A DNA stretch of 64,000 bases, taken from Bacteroidota bacterium. GTDB lineage: Bacteria > Bacteroidota > Bacteroidia > Bacteroidales > Lentimicrobiaceae. How positions within the stretch are numbered: the stretch's first letter is position 1; each line of letters starts with the position of its first letter. The position numbers and the translations under genes were made by a program. This document shows, piece by piece, positions 17,634-27,194 of the stretch. The notes under the pieces were generated by a model. The model ran no database searches. It saw nothing but the letters and a program-made list of their open reading frames with translations, and was not told the DNA's origin. The DNA is taken from assembly GCA_023417935.1 (NCBI GenBank), contig JAEZDY010000009.1, positions 1-64,000 on the forward strand. Direction: 5' to 3'.

Positions 17634-18569
17634 TTAAATGATAGTACGGAAATATTCAATTGTATGCTTCAAACCTTCTTCCAGTTCAGTTTTTGGCTCC
17701 CATCCAAGCACTTTACGCGCCAGGGTGATGTCAGGTTGGCGTTGCATTGGGTCATCAGATGGTAAAGGCTTTTTAATAATCTTTGATGAAGAGTTTGTTA
17801 GCCTGATTACCTGATGAGCAAGTTCAATCATAGTGAACTCATTAGGGTTACCAACATTTACAGGACCAATAAAATCATTCCCTGTGTTCATCAACTTTAT
17901 CATACCATCAATCAGATCCTCATAGTAACAAAAGCTACGCGACTGGCTTCCATCACCATAAATAGTTATATCCTCACCTTTTAGTGCCTGCACAATGAAG
18001 TTCGACACAACCCTTCCATCGTTTGGATGCATGCGTGGACCATACGTATTGAATATCCGCATGATCTTGATCTTAACATTGTTTTGCTTATGGTAATTGA
18101 TGAACAGAGTTTCGGCAGCCCGTTTTCCCTCATCATAACAAGCTCTTTCGCCAATTGGGTTAACATGTCCCCAATAGGATTCCACCTGTGGATGAATTTG
18201 AGGATCGCCATATACTTCACTCGTGCTGGCCTGTAAAATCTTAGCTTTAATTCGTTTGGCTAGCCCAAGCATATTTATTGCGCCCATTACTGAGGTCTTA
18301 ACAGTTTTAATGGGATTATACTGATAATGAATAGGTGATGCCGGGCAGGCAAGATTATAAATCTCATCAACTTCGATAAAGAAAGGCATAGTAACATCGT
18401 GCCTAATAAGCTCAAAGTATGGGTTGGTGAGGAGATGTACGATATTGGATTTCTGGCCTGTGAAGTAATTATCGAGGCACACTACCTCATTACCTTCAGC
18501 TAGTAATCGATCACATAAATGAGAACCTAAGAAGCCTGCACCTCCGGTAACAAGGATTTTCTTCTTCAT
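17634..18569 (-). CDS. UDP-glucuronate decarboxylase (UDP-xylose synthase)
   Basis: An extended SDR of 311 residues that converts UDP-glucuronate to UDP-xylose. Evidence is the GGAGFLGSHL nucleotide loop (9-18), the LACPASPIHYQYNPIKT segment characteristic of UXS, STSEVYGDP (115-123) and the catalytic Y145-xxx-K149 pair. The gene overlaps the ugd stop by 4 bp, so substrate producer and consumer are translationally coupled. The product would supply xylose, or be a branch point for other pentoses, in surface polysaccharide. Confidence 0.94.
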   Translation of the reverse strand: MKKKILVTGGAGFLGSHLCDRLLAEGNEVVCLDNYFTGQKSNIVHLLTNPYFELIRHDVTMPFFIEVDEIYNLACPASPIHYQYNPIKTVKTSVMGAINMLGLAKRIKAKILQASTSEVYGDPQIHPQVESYWGHVNPIGERACYDEGKRAAETLFINYHKQNNVKIKIMRIFNTYGPRMHPNDGRVVSNFIVQALKGEDITIYGDGSQSRSFCYYEDLIDGMIKLMNTGNDFIGPVNVGNPNEFTMIELAHQVIRLTNSSSKIIKKPLPSDDPMQRQPDITLARKVLGWEPKTELEEGLKHTIEYFRTII

Positions 18570-19894
18570 GCCTTGTGGGTATTGACTCCAATGCAGTTAT
18601 AATCGAAGCCCAAAGATTCAAGTTCTTTCCGGTCGTAAATATTCCGTCCATCAAAGAGCACAGGCTTTTTAATCAGTCTTTTTACAACATTCCAATTAGG
18701 GAACCTGAACTCAGTCCATTCTGTAACCAGCATCAATGCGTCTGCATCGATCACTGCTTCGTATGGATCTTTGCAATATTCTATCTTATCACCAATACGG
18801 CGGTGAGTTTCTTCCATTGCTACCGGGTCGTAAGCTTTTACCTTACAGCCTTGTTCAATGAGTTTATCTATGATTACTAATGAAGGAGCTTCACGCATGT
18901 CGTCAGTTTGAGGTTTAAACGATAACCCCCACATGGCAACAGTGAGTCCTTTCAGGTTTCCTTCATAATAATTCATAAGCTTGTTGAAGAGTATGGCTTT
19001 CTGATTGTCGTTAACATCTTCCACTGCCTTAAGTACGCGCATGGGGTAACCCAGTTTATCAGCGGTTTTGATCAAAGCCTTTACATCTTTTGGAAAGCAC
19101 GAACCCCCATACCCAATGCCCGGGTAAATGAACTTACTACCTATTCTCGTATCACTTCCTATACCCTTACGCACCATATTTACATCAGCACCAACTATTT
19201 CGCATAAGTTGGCAATATCATTCATAAAACTGATCTTGGTAGCGAGCATGGAATTAGCCGCATATTTAGTCATCTCAGCAGAAGGCACATCCATGAATAT
19301 AACTGGATGTCCATTTAATGTAAAAGGTTTATAAAGTTTTGACATAATAACCTCTGCATCAGGCGATTCAATGCCTACGATTATACGGTCGGGCTTCATA
19401 AAATCGTTGATTGCATCACCTTCTTTCAGGAACTCAGGATTAGAGGCCACGCCAAAAGTTATATCAAGATTGCGCTTATCAAGTTCCGCCTGTATTGCTT
19501 GCCGTACTTTCTTTGCAGTGCCTACCGGAACAGTACTTTTTGTAGCAATCATTATATGTCTTGTCATATGCTCACCTATAGTACGTGCAACGTCAATCAC
19601 ATATTTAAGATCAGCACTTCCATCCTCATCAGGAGGAGTTCCAACTGCAATAAATATAACATCAGTATCATTAACGCATGAAGATAGGTCAGTAGTGAAC
19701 ATTAGTCTTCCTTTTTCAACATTGCGCTCAATCATAACATCAAGCCCAGGTTCATAGATGGGAGATATTCCATTCTTAAGATTCTCAACCTTAGTCTTGT
19801 CAATATCAACACATACCACGTTGATTCCCACTTCAGCAAAACAGGTACCCGTAACTAATCCAACGTATCCGGTACCAACAATAGTTATTTTCAT
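18566..19894 (-). CDS. ugd: UDP-glucose 6-dehydrogenase
   Basis: Ugd oxidises UDP-glucose to UDP-glucuronate with two NAD+. The 442-residue protein has the N-terminal Rossmann GTGYVGLVTG (7-16), the TKSTVPVGT segment (118-126), and the active-site cysteine C266 in GYGGSCFPKD (261-270). The C-terminal UDP-binding domain is complete. It is first in the ugd-uxs-rmlD operon and overlaps uxs by 4 bp. A 226-bp divergent region separates it from tetR. Confidence 0.96.
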   Translation of the reverse strand: MKITIVGTGYVGLVTGTCFAEVGINVVCVDIDKTKVENLKNGISPIYEPGLDVMIERNVEKGRLMFTTDLSSCVNDTDVIFIAVGTPPDEDGSADLKYVIDVARTIGEHMTRHIMIATKSTVPVGTAKKVRQAIQAELDKRNLDITFGVASNPEFLKEGDAINDFMKPDRIIVGIESPDAEVIMSKLYKPFTLNGHPVIFMDVPSAEMTKYAANSMLATKISFMNDIANLCEIVGADVNMVRKGIGSDTRIGSKFIYPGIGYGGSCFPKDVKALIKTADKLGYPMRVLKAVEDVNDNQKAILFNKLMNYYEGNLKGLTVAMWGLSFKPQTDDMREAPSLVIIDKLIEQGCKVKAYDPVAMEETHRRIGDKIEYCKDPYEAVIDADALMLVTEWTEFRFPNWNVVKRLIKKPVLFDGRNIYDRKELESLGFDYNCIGVNTHKA

Positions 19895-20045
19895 AAGCCA
19901 AATATTATTCCATTTTAAGTTTACAGCAAATATATCAACAACAAATGAAGTAAAGAACTTTTGCAGGATAAAAAATTAAGATTGGTTAACTGTATTGAAG
20001 TTGGCTTTAACAATATACCCAAATTTAGAATAATTTAGAAAATAA

Positions 20046-20063
20046 TTTAAACAAACGTTTAAA
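20046..20063. promoter_or_regulatory. Palindrome, candidate TetR operator
   Basis: A perfect inverted repeat, TTTAAAC and GTTTAAA with a 4-base spacer, lies just upstream of the tetR promoter elements in the ugd-tetR divergent region. Position and symmetry suit a TetR-family operator. Binding is inference. Confidence 0.45.
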
Positions 20064-20066
20064 ATG

Positions 20067-20098
20067 CTTGTTTTATTCTTACGCTTGAATTATCTTTG
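20067..20098 (+). promoter_or_regulatory. Promoter of tetR and the efflux operon
   Basis: TATCTTTG at 20091-20098 is a perfect -7 element, with CTTG at 20067-20070 twenty bases upstream. It lies 23 bp before the tetR start codon. Confidence 0.65.
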
Positions 20099-20120
20099 TA
20101 CCCGATAAATCGATTAACAA

Positions 20121-20735
20121 ATGGCAGCAAAAAGAAAAACGGAAGTTGATACATCCACTGAAGAAAAGATCAAACAGGCAGCCCGCAAGGTATTTTCAGA
20201 AAAAGGATATTTTGGAACAAGGACCCGCGATATAGCTGATGAAGCCGGTATTAATCTGGCCTTGGTAAACTATTATTTCAGGAGTAAGGAAAAACTATTT
20301 GACCTGGTGATGCAGGAAAAAGTTTACAAACTATTTGGTACAATAGTTCCCATACTTATTAATCCCTCTATTTCATTTGACGCTAAGATTGACATAGTTT
20401 CAGATAGTTACATAGATATGCTGATAGAAAACCCTGACCTTCCGATCATGGTTTTCAATGAGATCAAGCATAATCCAAATAGCTTCGGGGTGAAGATGCA
20501 GTTGGGACCTCTATTTTTGGAATCAAGCTTCTTCCAACAAATAAAGGAAAGGAACCCCTCTATTGAACCATTGCAATTTGTGCTTTCCATTATTGGTATG
20601 CTTGTTTTTCCCTTTATTGCACGACCAATCTTTGTGAACATGGGAGGGATGAATAAGGAGGCATATATAGAAATGATGAGAGAGCGAAAAAAGCTTATAC
20701 CCATGTGGGTTAATGCAATACTTGACGCCAAATGA
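20121..20735 (+). CDS. TetR/AcrR-family transcriptional regulator
   Basis: A 204-residue TetR-type repressor. The N-terminal helix-turn-helix region (about 12-58) contains AARKVFSEKGYFGTRTRDIA and NLALVNYYFRSKEKLF, which are typical of the family. The C-terminal ligand domain ends with hydrophobic helices. It is the first gene of the run that continues with TolC, HlyD and ABC genes on the same strand, so it very probably controls that efflux system. The palindrome at 20046-20063 is a plausible operator. The ligand is unknown. Confidence 0.93.
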   Translation: MAAKRKTEVDTSTEEKIKQAARKVFSEKGYFGTRTRDIADEAGINLALVNYYFRSKEKLFDLVMQEKVYKLFGTIVPILINPSISFDAKIDIVSDSYIDMLIENPDLPIMVFNEIKHNPNSFGVKMQLGPLFLESSFFQQIKERNPSIEPLQFVLSIIGMLVFPFIARPIFVNMGGMNKEAYIEMMRERKKLIPMWVNAILDAK

Positions 20736-20799
20736 TTATCTTATATTTCAATTAAAAAATTTAACTACAGGTTAAACACATGATTAAAACAAATGAATT

Positions 20800-22077
20800 A
20801 TGAATAGATCATCTGCCAAAATGATGGCTCTTACCTTTACTGCCATATTCATATTTCAGTCTTTAACTTATTCTCAGGCTGAGCAAATTACATTAACTTC
20901 ATGCTATGAGATGGCTGAAAAGAATTATCCTTTGATTAAAAGCCGTGATCTGATCTCGAAAAAGGGCTTATACTCCATTAGCAATGTAAATTCAGGTTTC
21001 TTTCCATCAATTGCCCTTTATGGCCAATATACCAATCAGTCGGATGTAACCAGCCTTCCCCTCGAACTACCCAACATAACAATACCTGAAATTGACCATA
21101 ATCAGTATAAGTTATATGCAGAGGTAAATCAAGTGGTTTATGATGGTGGTTTAATTAAAAACCAAAGACAAAGTTTAGAAGTACAAACAAGGATTGAGGA
21201 GGAGAGTCTGGAAGTTGAACTTTACAAACTGAAGGAACGAATCAACCAGATATATTTTGGGATATTACTGATTGACGGACAAATAAACCAGGTAGAACTA
21301 CTTAAAAAAGATATTCTCTCAGGATTAGATAAGACTGAGGCAGCTTACAAAAATGGAATCGTGCTAAAAAGCAATGTTGAGGCCATGAGAGCTGAACTAT
21401 TGAAGCTTGATCAACGCATGATTGAACTTACATCAGCGCAAAGGGCATACATGAATATGCTAAGTTTATTTATTAACAAGCCATTGGATGTTAACACTGA
21501 ACTTGTAATGCCACAACTACTGGACCTCAACGCTGAAGTTAACAGGCCGGAAATGCGTCTGTTTGAAGCACAACTGAACAGTGTTGCCATCCAGTCCAAT
21601 ACAATCACATCGAAGAACCTTCCAAAACTAAACTTATTCTTTCAGGGCGGATATGGGTCACCCGCTTTGAATATGCTAAATCCCGATGCTGACACCTATT
21701 ATGTTGCAGGAGTTAGGCTATACTATCCACTAACAGGATTTTACAATAAGCACAGGGAGAAGTTGATAAATAAGATAGCCCGGGAGAACATTGAAATACA
21801 ACGCGAGACTTTTGTATTTAATACAAAGATTCAGCTTTCACAGCAGGAATCAGAGCTAGAAAAGATTAAACAACTCATAGTTACTGACGAAGAGATATTA
21901 TCATTAAGGGAAAGTGTGATGCAAGCATCATTGGCTCAACTTGAGAATGGCGTTATCACCAGTACTGATTATTTGAGGGAGGTAAATGCAGCGGATAATG
22001 CACGACAGATGAAGCTATTACATGAGATTCAATTACTGCTAACACAATACAATTATCAGTTAATCACCGGGAATTAA
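20800..22077 (+). CDS. TolC-family outer membrane efflux protein
   Basis: A 425-residue outer-membrane channel subunit. It has a signal peptide (1-26, ending LTYSQ-A), followed by two repeated TolC domains rich in long coiled-coil helices (about 30-215 and 225-420), with the usual AEKNYPLIKSRD opening helix. It forms the exit duct for the HlyD/ABC system encoded immediately downstream. The Asn/Gln-rich helices near the C-terminus are typical. It lies 64 bp after tetR. Confidence 0.93.
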   Translation: MNRSSAKMMALTFTAIFIFQSLTYSQAEQITLTSCYEMAEKNYPLIKSRDLISKKGLYSISNVNSGFFPSIALYGQYTNQSDVTSLPLELPNITIPEIDHNQYKLYAEVNQVVYDGGLIKNQRQSLEVQTRIEEESLEVELYKLKERINQIYFGILLIDGQINQVELLKKDILSGLDKTEAAYKNGIVLKSNVEAMRAELLKLDQRMIELTSAQRAYMNMLSLFINKPLDVNTELVMPQLLDLNAEVNRPEMRLFEAQLNSVAIQSNTITSKNLPKLNLFFQGGYGSPALNMLNPDADTYYVAGVRLYYPLTGFYNKHREKLINKIARENIEIQRETFVFNTKIQLSQQESELEKIKQLIVTDEEILSLRESVMQASLAQLENGVITSTDYLREVNAADNARQMKLLHEIQLLLTQYNYQLITGN

Positions 22078-22097
22078 TTACTTAAATAACTAATAAA

Positions 22098-22988
22098 ATG
22101 AAAAGAGTTGCTCTATTTTTAGTTGTTGCCTTAAGCATCTATTCATGTAAAAATAATGATCATGAATTTGATGCCTCAGGTACTTTTGAAGCTGAAGAGA
22201 CTATAATATCAGCCGAAGCATCAGGTGTGATACGGCAGTTTGATATTACGGAAGGTATGGAACTCCAAAAAGGAGAAACAATTGGTTTTATTGACAGTAC
22301 TCAGTTAATATTGAAAAGAAACCAATTGAATTCGCAGATTAATGCCATACTAAGCAAGAACCCTAATTCTTCAGTTCAAATGGCTGCTTTAAATCAACAG
22401 GAGAAGCAAGCACGACATGAATTGGCCAGGATTGAAAATCTGGTTAAAGCAGATGCTGCAACAACAAAACAGTTAGATGATGCGCGTTCTCAACTTTCAA
22501 TAATAGTAAGTCAAAAAGCTGCCCTTCTATCTTCTCTAAATATCACTTCCTCCAGTCTACATGCTGAAACCAATCCATTAAAAGTTCAGATTGAACAGTT
22601 AGATGACCAGATAGCAAAAAGTCGCATCGTTAATCCGGTTAAAGGCACTGTGCTTACACAATATGCACGTGTTAACGAGATGGCCTCAGCAGGAAAGTCA
22701 TTATACAAGATTGCTGATCTGACAAGCCTGGTCTTGCGGGCCTATGTTACTGGGGACCAACTGCCGGCAATTAAGCTAAATCAGCAAGTAAAGGTGATGG
22801 TAGATGCTGGTAAAGATGATTATAAGGAGTATGATGGAAAGATTGAATGGATAAGTGCAAAGTCGGAGTTTACGCCCAAAACAATACAAACCAAAGAAGA
22901 GAGGGCAAATTTGGTTTATGCAATAAAGATAAAAGTGCCTAATGATGGCTATTTGAAAATTGGAATGTATGGTGAAGTAAAATTCTGA
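22098..22988 (+). CDS. HlyD-family periplasmic adaptor, lipoprotein
   Basis: A membrane-fusion adaptor of 296 residues. The N-terminus ends in a lipobox (IYSC, C17), predicting a lipid-anchored rather than transmembrane-anchored adaptor. The biotinyl-lipoyl-like half motif ISAEASGVIRQFDITEG (about 36-52) is followed by a coiled-coil hairpin (about 70-165) and a beta-barrel domain ending LKIGMYGEVKF. It would connect the ABC permeases with TolC. It lies 20 bp after tolC and 3 bp before the first ATPase gene. Confidence 0.93.
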   Translation: MKRVALFLVVALSIYSCKNNDHEFDASGTFEAEETIISAEASGVIRQFDITEGMELQKGETIGFIDSTQLILKRNQLNSQINAILSKNPNSSVQMAALNQQEKQARHELARIENLVKADAATTKQLDDARSQLSIIVSQKAALLSSLNITSSSLHAETNPLKVQIEQLDDQIAKSRIVNPVKGTVLTQYARVNEMASAGKSLYKIADLTSLVLRAYVTGDQLPAIKLNQQVKVMVDAGKDDYKEYDGKIEWISAKSEFTPKTIQTKEERANLVYAIKIKVPNDGYLKIGMYGEVKF

Positions 22989-22991
22989 ACT

Positions 22992-23906
22992 ATGGAATCA
23001 ATAGTTGTAAACGGGATCAGCAAGTGGTATGGCAAAGAGAAGTTAGTGGCTTTGAAGAATGTGTCATTTACGGTAAATCAGGGAGAAATATTCGGAATCA
23101 TAGGTCCTGACGGTGCCGGGAAAACGAGTTTGTTCAGGATATTGACCACTTTATTACTCGCGGATGAAGGTTCAGCAACTGTTGAAGGAAAAGATGTTGT
23201 TAAGCAGTACAAGCAAATAAGGAATGAAATTGGCTACATGCCGGGTCGTTTTTCACTTTATCAGGACTTGACGGTAAAAGAAAACCTTACATTCTTCGCA
23301 ACAATATTTAATACAACAATTGAAGAAAACTACCACCTGATCAAAGATATTTATGTGCAATTAGAGCCATTTAACGATAGACGGGCAGGTAAGTTATCAG
23401 GTGGTATGAAACAGAAACTGGCATTATGTTGTGCATTAATTCATAAGCCAACAGTTCTATTTTTGGACGAGCCAACAACGGGAGTAGATCCGGTTTCACG
23501 AAAAGAATTCTGGGAAATGCTTGGGAAATTAAAAGAACAAGGCATAACCATTCTTGTATCAACACCTTACATGGATGAAGCTTCAAAATGCGATAGAATA
23601 GCATTGATACAGAACGGTAGCATACTTGCCACTGACACACCTGACGCTATCCGGAAATCCTTTAAATCAATGCTTTACAAAGCAAAGTCAAACAACACAG
23701 CTTTACTATTGAAAGACATCAGAAGCTATTCGAAAAACTTATATGCGTATGCTTTCGGTGAACATGTGCATATTACATTTAATCCAGGTGATATAGATTT
23801 AGAGGAGTTAAAAATGAATTTAACTCAACGCAATCATTATGACATCATGCTGGAACCGGACGATGCGACCATTGAAGATTGTTTCATTCAAATGTTAAGG
23901 GCCTGA
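22992..23906 (+). CDS. ABC transporter ATP-binding protein (first)
   Basis: An export-type ABC ATPase of 304 residues. Walker A is GPDGAGKT (38-45), the signature KLSGGMKQKL is canonical, Walker B ends FLDEPTTGVDP, and the switch region reads VSTPYMDEA, so the usual H-loop histidine is replaced by proline. A C-terminal extension of about 70 residues follows the nucleotide domain. The architecture matches the first half of YbhF-type double ATPases, here split into two genes. Its stop overlaps the next start in a TGATG arrangement. Confidence 0.93.
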   Translation: MESIVVNGISKWYGKEKLVALKNVSFTVNQGEIFGIIGPDGAGKTSLFRILTTLLLADEGSATVEGKDVVKQYKQIRNEIGYMPGRFSLYQDLTVKENLTFFATIFNTTIEENYHLIKDIYVQLEPFNDRRAGKLSGGMKQKLALCCALIHKPTVLFLDEPTTGVDPVSRKEFWEMLGKLKEQGITILVSTPYMDEASKCDRIALIQNGSILATDTPDAIRKSFKSMLYKAKSNNTALLLKDIRSYSKNLYAYAFGEHVHITFNPGDIDLEELKMNLTQRNHYDIMLEPDDATIEDCFIQMLRA

Positions 23907-24646
23907 TGGGAGACAAAGTTATAACCACTGAAGGATTGACCAAGAAATTTGGGGACTTCACAGCCGTGGATAACATCACATTTGATGTTGAAAAAGGAGA
24001 AATATTTGGGTTCCTTGGAGCTAATGGTGCAGGCAAAACTACTGCAATGCGAATGCTTTGCGGACTTTCAATACCATCGGGAGGAAAAGCTACGGTTGCA
24101 GGATACGATGTTTACAGGCAAACAGAAAAAATTAAAGAAAACATAGGCTACATGAGCCAGAAGTTCTCTCTGTATGAGGATCTTACTGTAATTGAGAATA
24201 TAAATTTATTTGGAGGTATATACAAAATCCCCTCCAACGTAATAAAGAAAAAGAGTGATGAGGTAATAGAAAAGCTTGGATTACAACCACATGCTAAAAA
24301 GTTGGTAGGTTCAATTCCACTTGGGTGGAAGCAAAAACTGGCCTTTTCAGTTGCCATACTTCATGAGCCGGGACTGGTATTTCTGGATGAGCCAACAGGA
24401 GGCGTTGATCCTGTAGCCAGAAGACAATTCTGGGATCTGATTTATGAAGCAGCGGAAAGAGGAATAACTGTCTTTATAACTACCCATTACATGGATGAAG
24501 CTGAGTATTGCGATCGCATTTCTATAATGGTAGATGGAAGGATTGATGCCCTGGGTTCACCGGCTGCGTTGAAAAAACAATTTAGTGGTGACAATATGGA
24601 TGAAGTCTTTTACCGGCTTGCCAGAGGTGCAAAAAGAACAGAGTGA
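23906..24646 (+). CDS. ABC transporter ATP-binding protein (second, degenerate signature)
   Basis: The second ATPase of the exporter, 246 residues from the ATG at 23906, one base of which is shared with the previous stop codon. Walker A is GANGAGKT (38-45) and Walker B FLDEPTGGVDP, with the H-loop histidine present (ITTHYMDEA). The ABC signature is altered: SIPLGWKQKL replaces LSGGMKQKL. The same split of one canonical and one PLGWKQ half is seen in YbhF-like tandem ATPases. The pair probably forms a heterodimer: the first subunit keeps the signature but lacks the H-loop histidine, the second the reverse, so only one composite site would have both. Confidence 0.93.
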   Translation: MGDKVITTEGLTKKFGDFTAVDNITFDVEKGEIFGFLGANGAGKTTAMRMLCGLSIPSGGKATVAGYDVYRQTEKIKENIGYMSQKFSLYEDLTVIENINLFGGIYKIPSNVIKKKSDEVIEKLGLQPHAKKLVGSIPLGWKQKLAFSVAILHEPGLVFLDEPTGGVDPVARRQFWDLIYEAAERGITVFITTHYMDEAEYCDRISIMVDGRIDALGSPAALKKQFSGDNMDEVFYRLARGAKRTE

Positions 24647-24659
24647 CAAATTACAGGTT

Positions 24660-25766
24660 ATGAAACAGTTTTTAGCTTTTATCAAGAAGGAATTTGTGCA
24701 CGTTATCCGCGACAGGAGAACCTTGCTTATCCTGTTTGGTATGCCTATTATGCAGATACTTATATTTGGTTTTGCGCTATCAAACGAGATAAAAAACAGT
24801 AAAATAGTTATTGTTGATAAGGCTGATGATGCAGCATCACGTGAACTTATCAGTAGGATTGATGCCAGCAAATACTTTGAAGTAAGCAACGAGCGAATTA
24901 GTGAATCAGAGATAGAACCTGCGTTTCAAAAGGGGAAACTTAAGTTGGTTATGGTTATTCCGGCACAATTTAACCTTGATTTGCACCATTCAGGAGCTTC
25001 ACAAATTCAATTAATTGCTGATGCCTCAGATCCAAACACTGCAAATTTGCTTGTTAACTATGTTTCAGCAATTGTAAAGGATTACCAAAGCGAGATTTCA
25101 GTACCGGGCATCATTCCTTATAGAATACTTCCTGAAACAAGAATGCTTTATAATCCACAGTTAAAGAGTGCACATAACTTTGTTCCCGGTGTAATGGCTT
25201 TGGTGCTAATGCTTGTTTGTGTGATGATGACTGCCATAACCATAGTTCGCGAAAAGGAAACTGGCACTATGGAAGTACTCCTTGTTTCACCGTTAAGGCC
25301 CTGGCTGGTTATGATTGCAAAAGCAGTTCCATATTTGGTATTGTCGTGGGTGAATGTAACAACCATTGTACTATTGAGTGTTACTGTGCTGCAACTACCA
25401 TTTAATGGAAGTCTGCTTTTACTATTCGCCGAAAGCACACTATTTATTATAACCTGCCTGACATTAGGTATATTTATAAGCATTAGAACCAATTCACAGC
25501 AGGTGGCCATGCTGGTTTCATTAATGGGTATGTTGTTGCCAACACTCCTTTTTAGCGGCTTTATGTTCCCACTTGAAAATATGCCTGTTATATTACAATG
25601 GATTTCAAATATTATTCCCGCACGCTGGTATTATGTGATAGTGAAGGACATTATGATAAAAGGGCTTGGCTTTGCATCAATTTATAAAGAAACACTTGCT
25701 TTGGTTGCTATCACTCTTTTCTTCTTTATACTAAGCATTAAAACATTCAAGCAACGACTGGCATGA
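24660..25766 (+). CDS. ABC-2 type permease (first)
   Basis: An ABC-2 membrane subunit of 368 residues from the ATG at 24660 (an upstream in-frame start at 24585 would overlap the ATPase gene). One N-terminal helix (about 21-42) is followed by a large periplasmic domain (about 45-170) and five further helices, the YbhS/YbhR topology. The region VREKETGTMEVLLVSPLRPW is the conserved cytoplasmic coupling segment. It pairs with the next gene, which overlaps its stop by 4 bp. Confidence 0.92.
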   Translation: MKQFLAFIKKEFVHVIRDRRTLLILFGMPIMQILIFGFALSNEIKNSKIVIVDKADDAASRELISRIDASKYFEVSNERISESEIEPAFQKGKLKLVMVIPAQFNLDLHHSGASQIQLIADASDPNTANLLVNYVSAIVKDYQSEISVPGIIPYRILPETRMLYNPQLKSAHNFVPGVMALVLMLVCVMMTAITIVREKETGTMEVLLVSPLRPWLVMIAKAVPYLVLSWVNVTTIVLLSVTVLQLPFNGSLLLLFAESTLFIITCLTLGIFISIRTNSQQVAMLVSLMGMLLPTLLFSGFMFPLENMPVILQWISNIIPARWYYVIVKDIMIKGLGFASIYKETLALVAITLFFFILSIKTFKQRLA

Positions 25767-26881
25767 GAACACTACTATATCTTTTACAGAAAGAGTTCAA
25801 ACAAATTTTCAGGAACAAGGCAATCCTTGCGCTGATTATGGTTATGCCCGTAATGCAGCTACTGATTCTTCCATTGGCCGCTGATTATGAGGTTAAAAAT
25901 ATTAACCTTGTGGTGGTTGATAATGATCATTCCACTGTTTCACAGCAATTAATTTCAACCATAATCGCATCAGGGTACTTCAAGCTGGTTGATTATAGCC
26001 AATCATACGAGCGTTCATTAGAGTTAATAGAATCAGATGCTGCAGATCTGATACTGGAAATACCGGCTGATTTTGAAAAGAACCTGGTGCGCGAAGAACA
26101 CCAGCAATTGCTCCTTGCGGTTAATGCAATAAATGGAACCAAGGCAAATTTAGGAGGCTCATACCTTTCAACTATTATTAAAAACTATAATCAGGATCTA
26201 CGCTTGAAAATAATGCAGGGTAAGGAACAGAAGTCAACGGGTATAATCAATGTTGTATCATCAAACTGGTTTAACCCTGAAATGAACTACACAGCTTTTA
26301 TGGTACCCGGCATTTTAGCAATATTGGTAACCATGGTGGGAGGGTTTCTCACAGCTTTGAATATTGTGAAAGAAAAGGAAGTAGGTACAATAGAGCAGAT
26401 CAACGTAACACCCATAAAAAAGCATCACTTCATATTGGGTAAACTTATCCCTTTCTGGATTCTAGGTAATGTTGTGTTCACTCTGGGCCTATTAATTTCC
26501 TGGATTGCATATGGAATTGTATCGCAGGGAAGTTTGCTGGTACTTTATAGTTTTATTTGGGTCTATCTTTTAGCTGTGTTGGGATTTGGACTACTTATTT
26601 CAACATACAGTAATACCCAGCAGCAAGCCATGTTCATTATGTTTTTCTTTATGATGGTTTTTATTCTGTTGGGAGGTTTATTTACAAGCATTGACAGTAT
26701 GCCCGGCTGGGCAAAAGTGATAGCACGGATAAATCCGGTAACTTACATAATTGAAGTATTTAGAATGGTTATTTTAAAGGGTAGTGGATTCAGGGAAATA
26801 ATACCTCATCTGGGTATAATTACGCTAATAGCATTTATGTTAAATAGCTGGGCTATCAGGAATTATAAGAAAACAGCATGA
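25763..26881 (+). CDS. ABC-2 type permease (second)
   Basis: A 372-residue paralogue of the preceding permease with the same topology: helix about 21-40, extracytoplasmic domain, then five helices. The coupling segment reads VKEKEVGTIEQINVTPIKK. Together with the two ATPases, HlyD lipoprotein and TolC it completes an envelope-spanning drug or xenobiotic exporter. It is the last gene of the operon; a 22-bp tandem array begins 20 bp after its stop. Confidence 0.92.
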   Translation: MRTLLYLLQKEFKQIFRNKAILALIMVMPVMQLLILPLAADYEVKNINLVVVDNDHSTVSQQLISTIIASGYFKLVDYSQSYERSLELIESDAADLILEIPADFEKNLVREEHQQLLLAVNAINGTKANLGGSYLSTIIKNYNQDLRLKIMQGKEQKSTGIINVVSSNWFNPEMNYTAFMVPGILAILVTMVGGFLTALNIVKEKEVGTIEQINVTPIKKHHFILGKLIPFWILGNVVFTLGLLISWIAYGIVSQGSLLVLYSFIWVYLLAVLGFGLLISTYSNTQQQAMFIMFFFMMVFILLGGLFTSIDSMPGWAKVIARINPVTYIIEVFRMVILKGSGFREIIPHLGIITLIAFMLNSWAIRNYKKTA

Positions 26882-26901
26882 TTCTCTTCGCATAAATTAA
26901 A

Positions 26902-27077
26902 ATTGCCGGTTAAGTATTCATAGTTTGCCGGTCAAGTATTTATAGTTTGCCGGTCAAGTATCCATAGTTTGCGGGTTAAGAATCCATAGTTTGCCGGTTA
27001 AGTATTCATAGTTTGCAGGTCAAGTATTTATAATTTGCGGGTTAAGTATTTATTAATTTCATGTTTAAGTAATTAAC
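26902..27077. repeat. Intergenic 22-bp tandem array, seven units plus a worn copy
   Basis: Units of the form TTTGCCGGTYAAGTATTYATAG start at 26902, 26924, 26946, 26968, 26990, 27012 and 27034. A degenerate eighth copy begins at 27056. Substitutions are scattered but spacing is exact. It occupies most of the 313-bp gap between the efflux operon and pstS; the remaining bases before pstS show no clear feature to me. Confidence 0.92.
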
Positions 27078-27194
27078 ATTTGGTGGTTACAAACTAAATT
27101 GGAAACAGGGAAATAGGTCAATTCTTTTTCCTTAACTTAGCAATCCAAACGAGCGTCGGAAGCCTGTAATATTAACTTCTTAAATACCAGAAAG

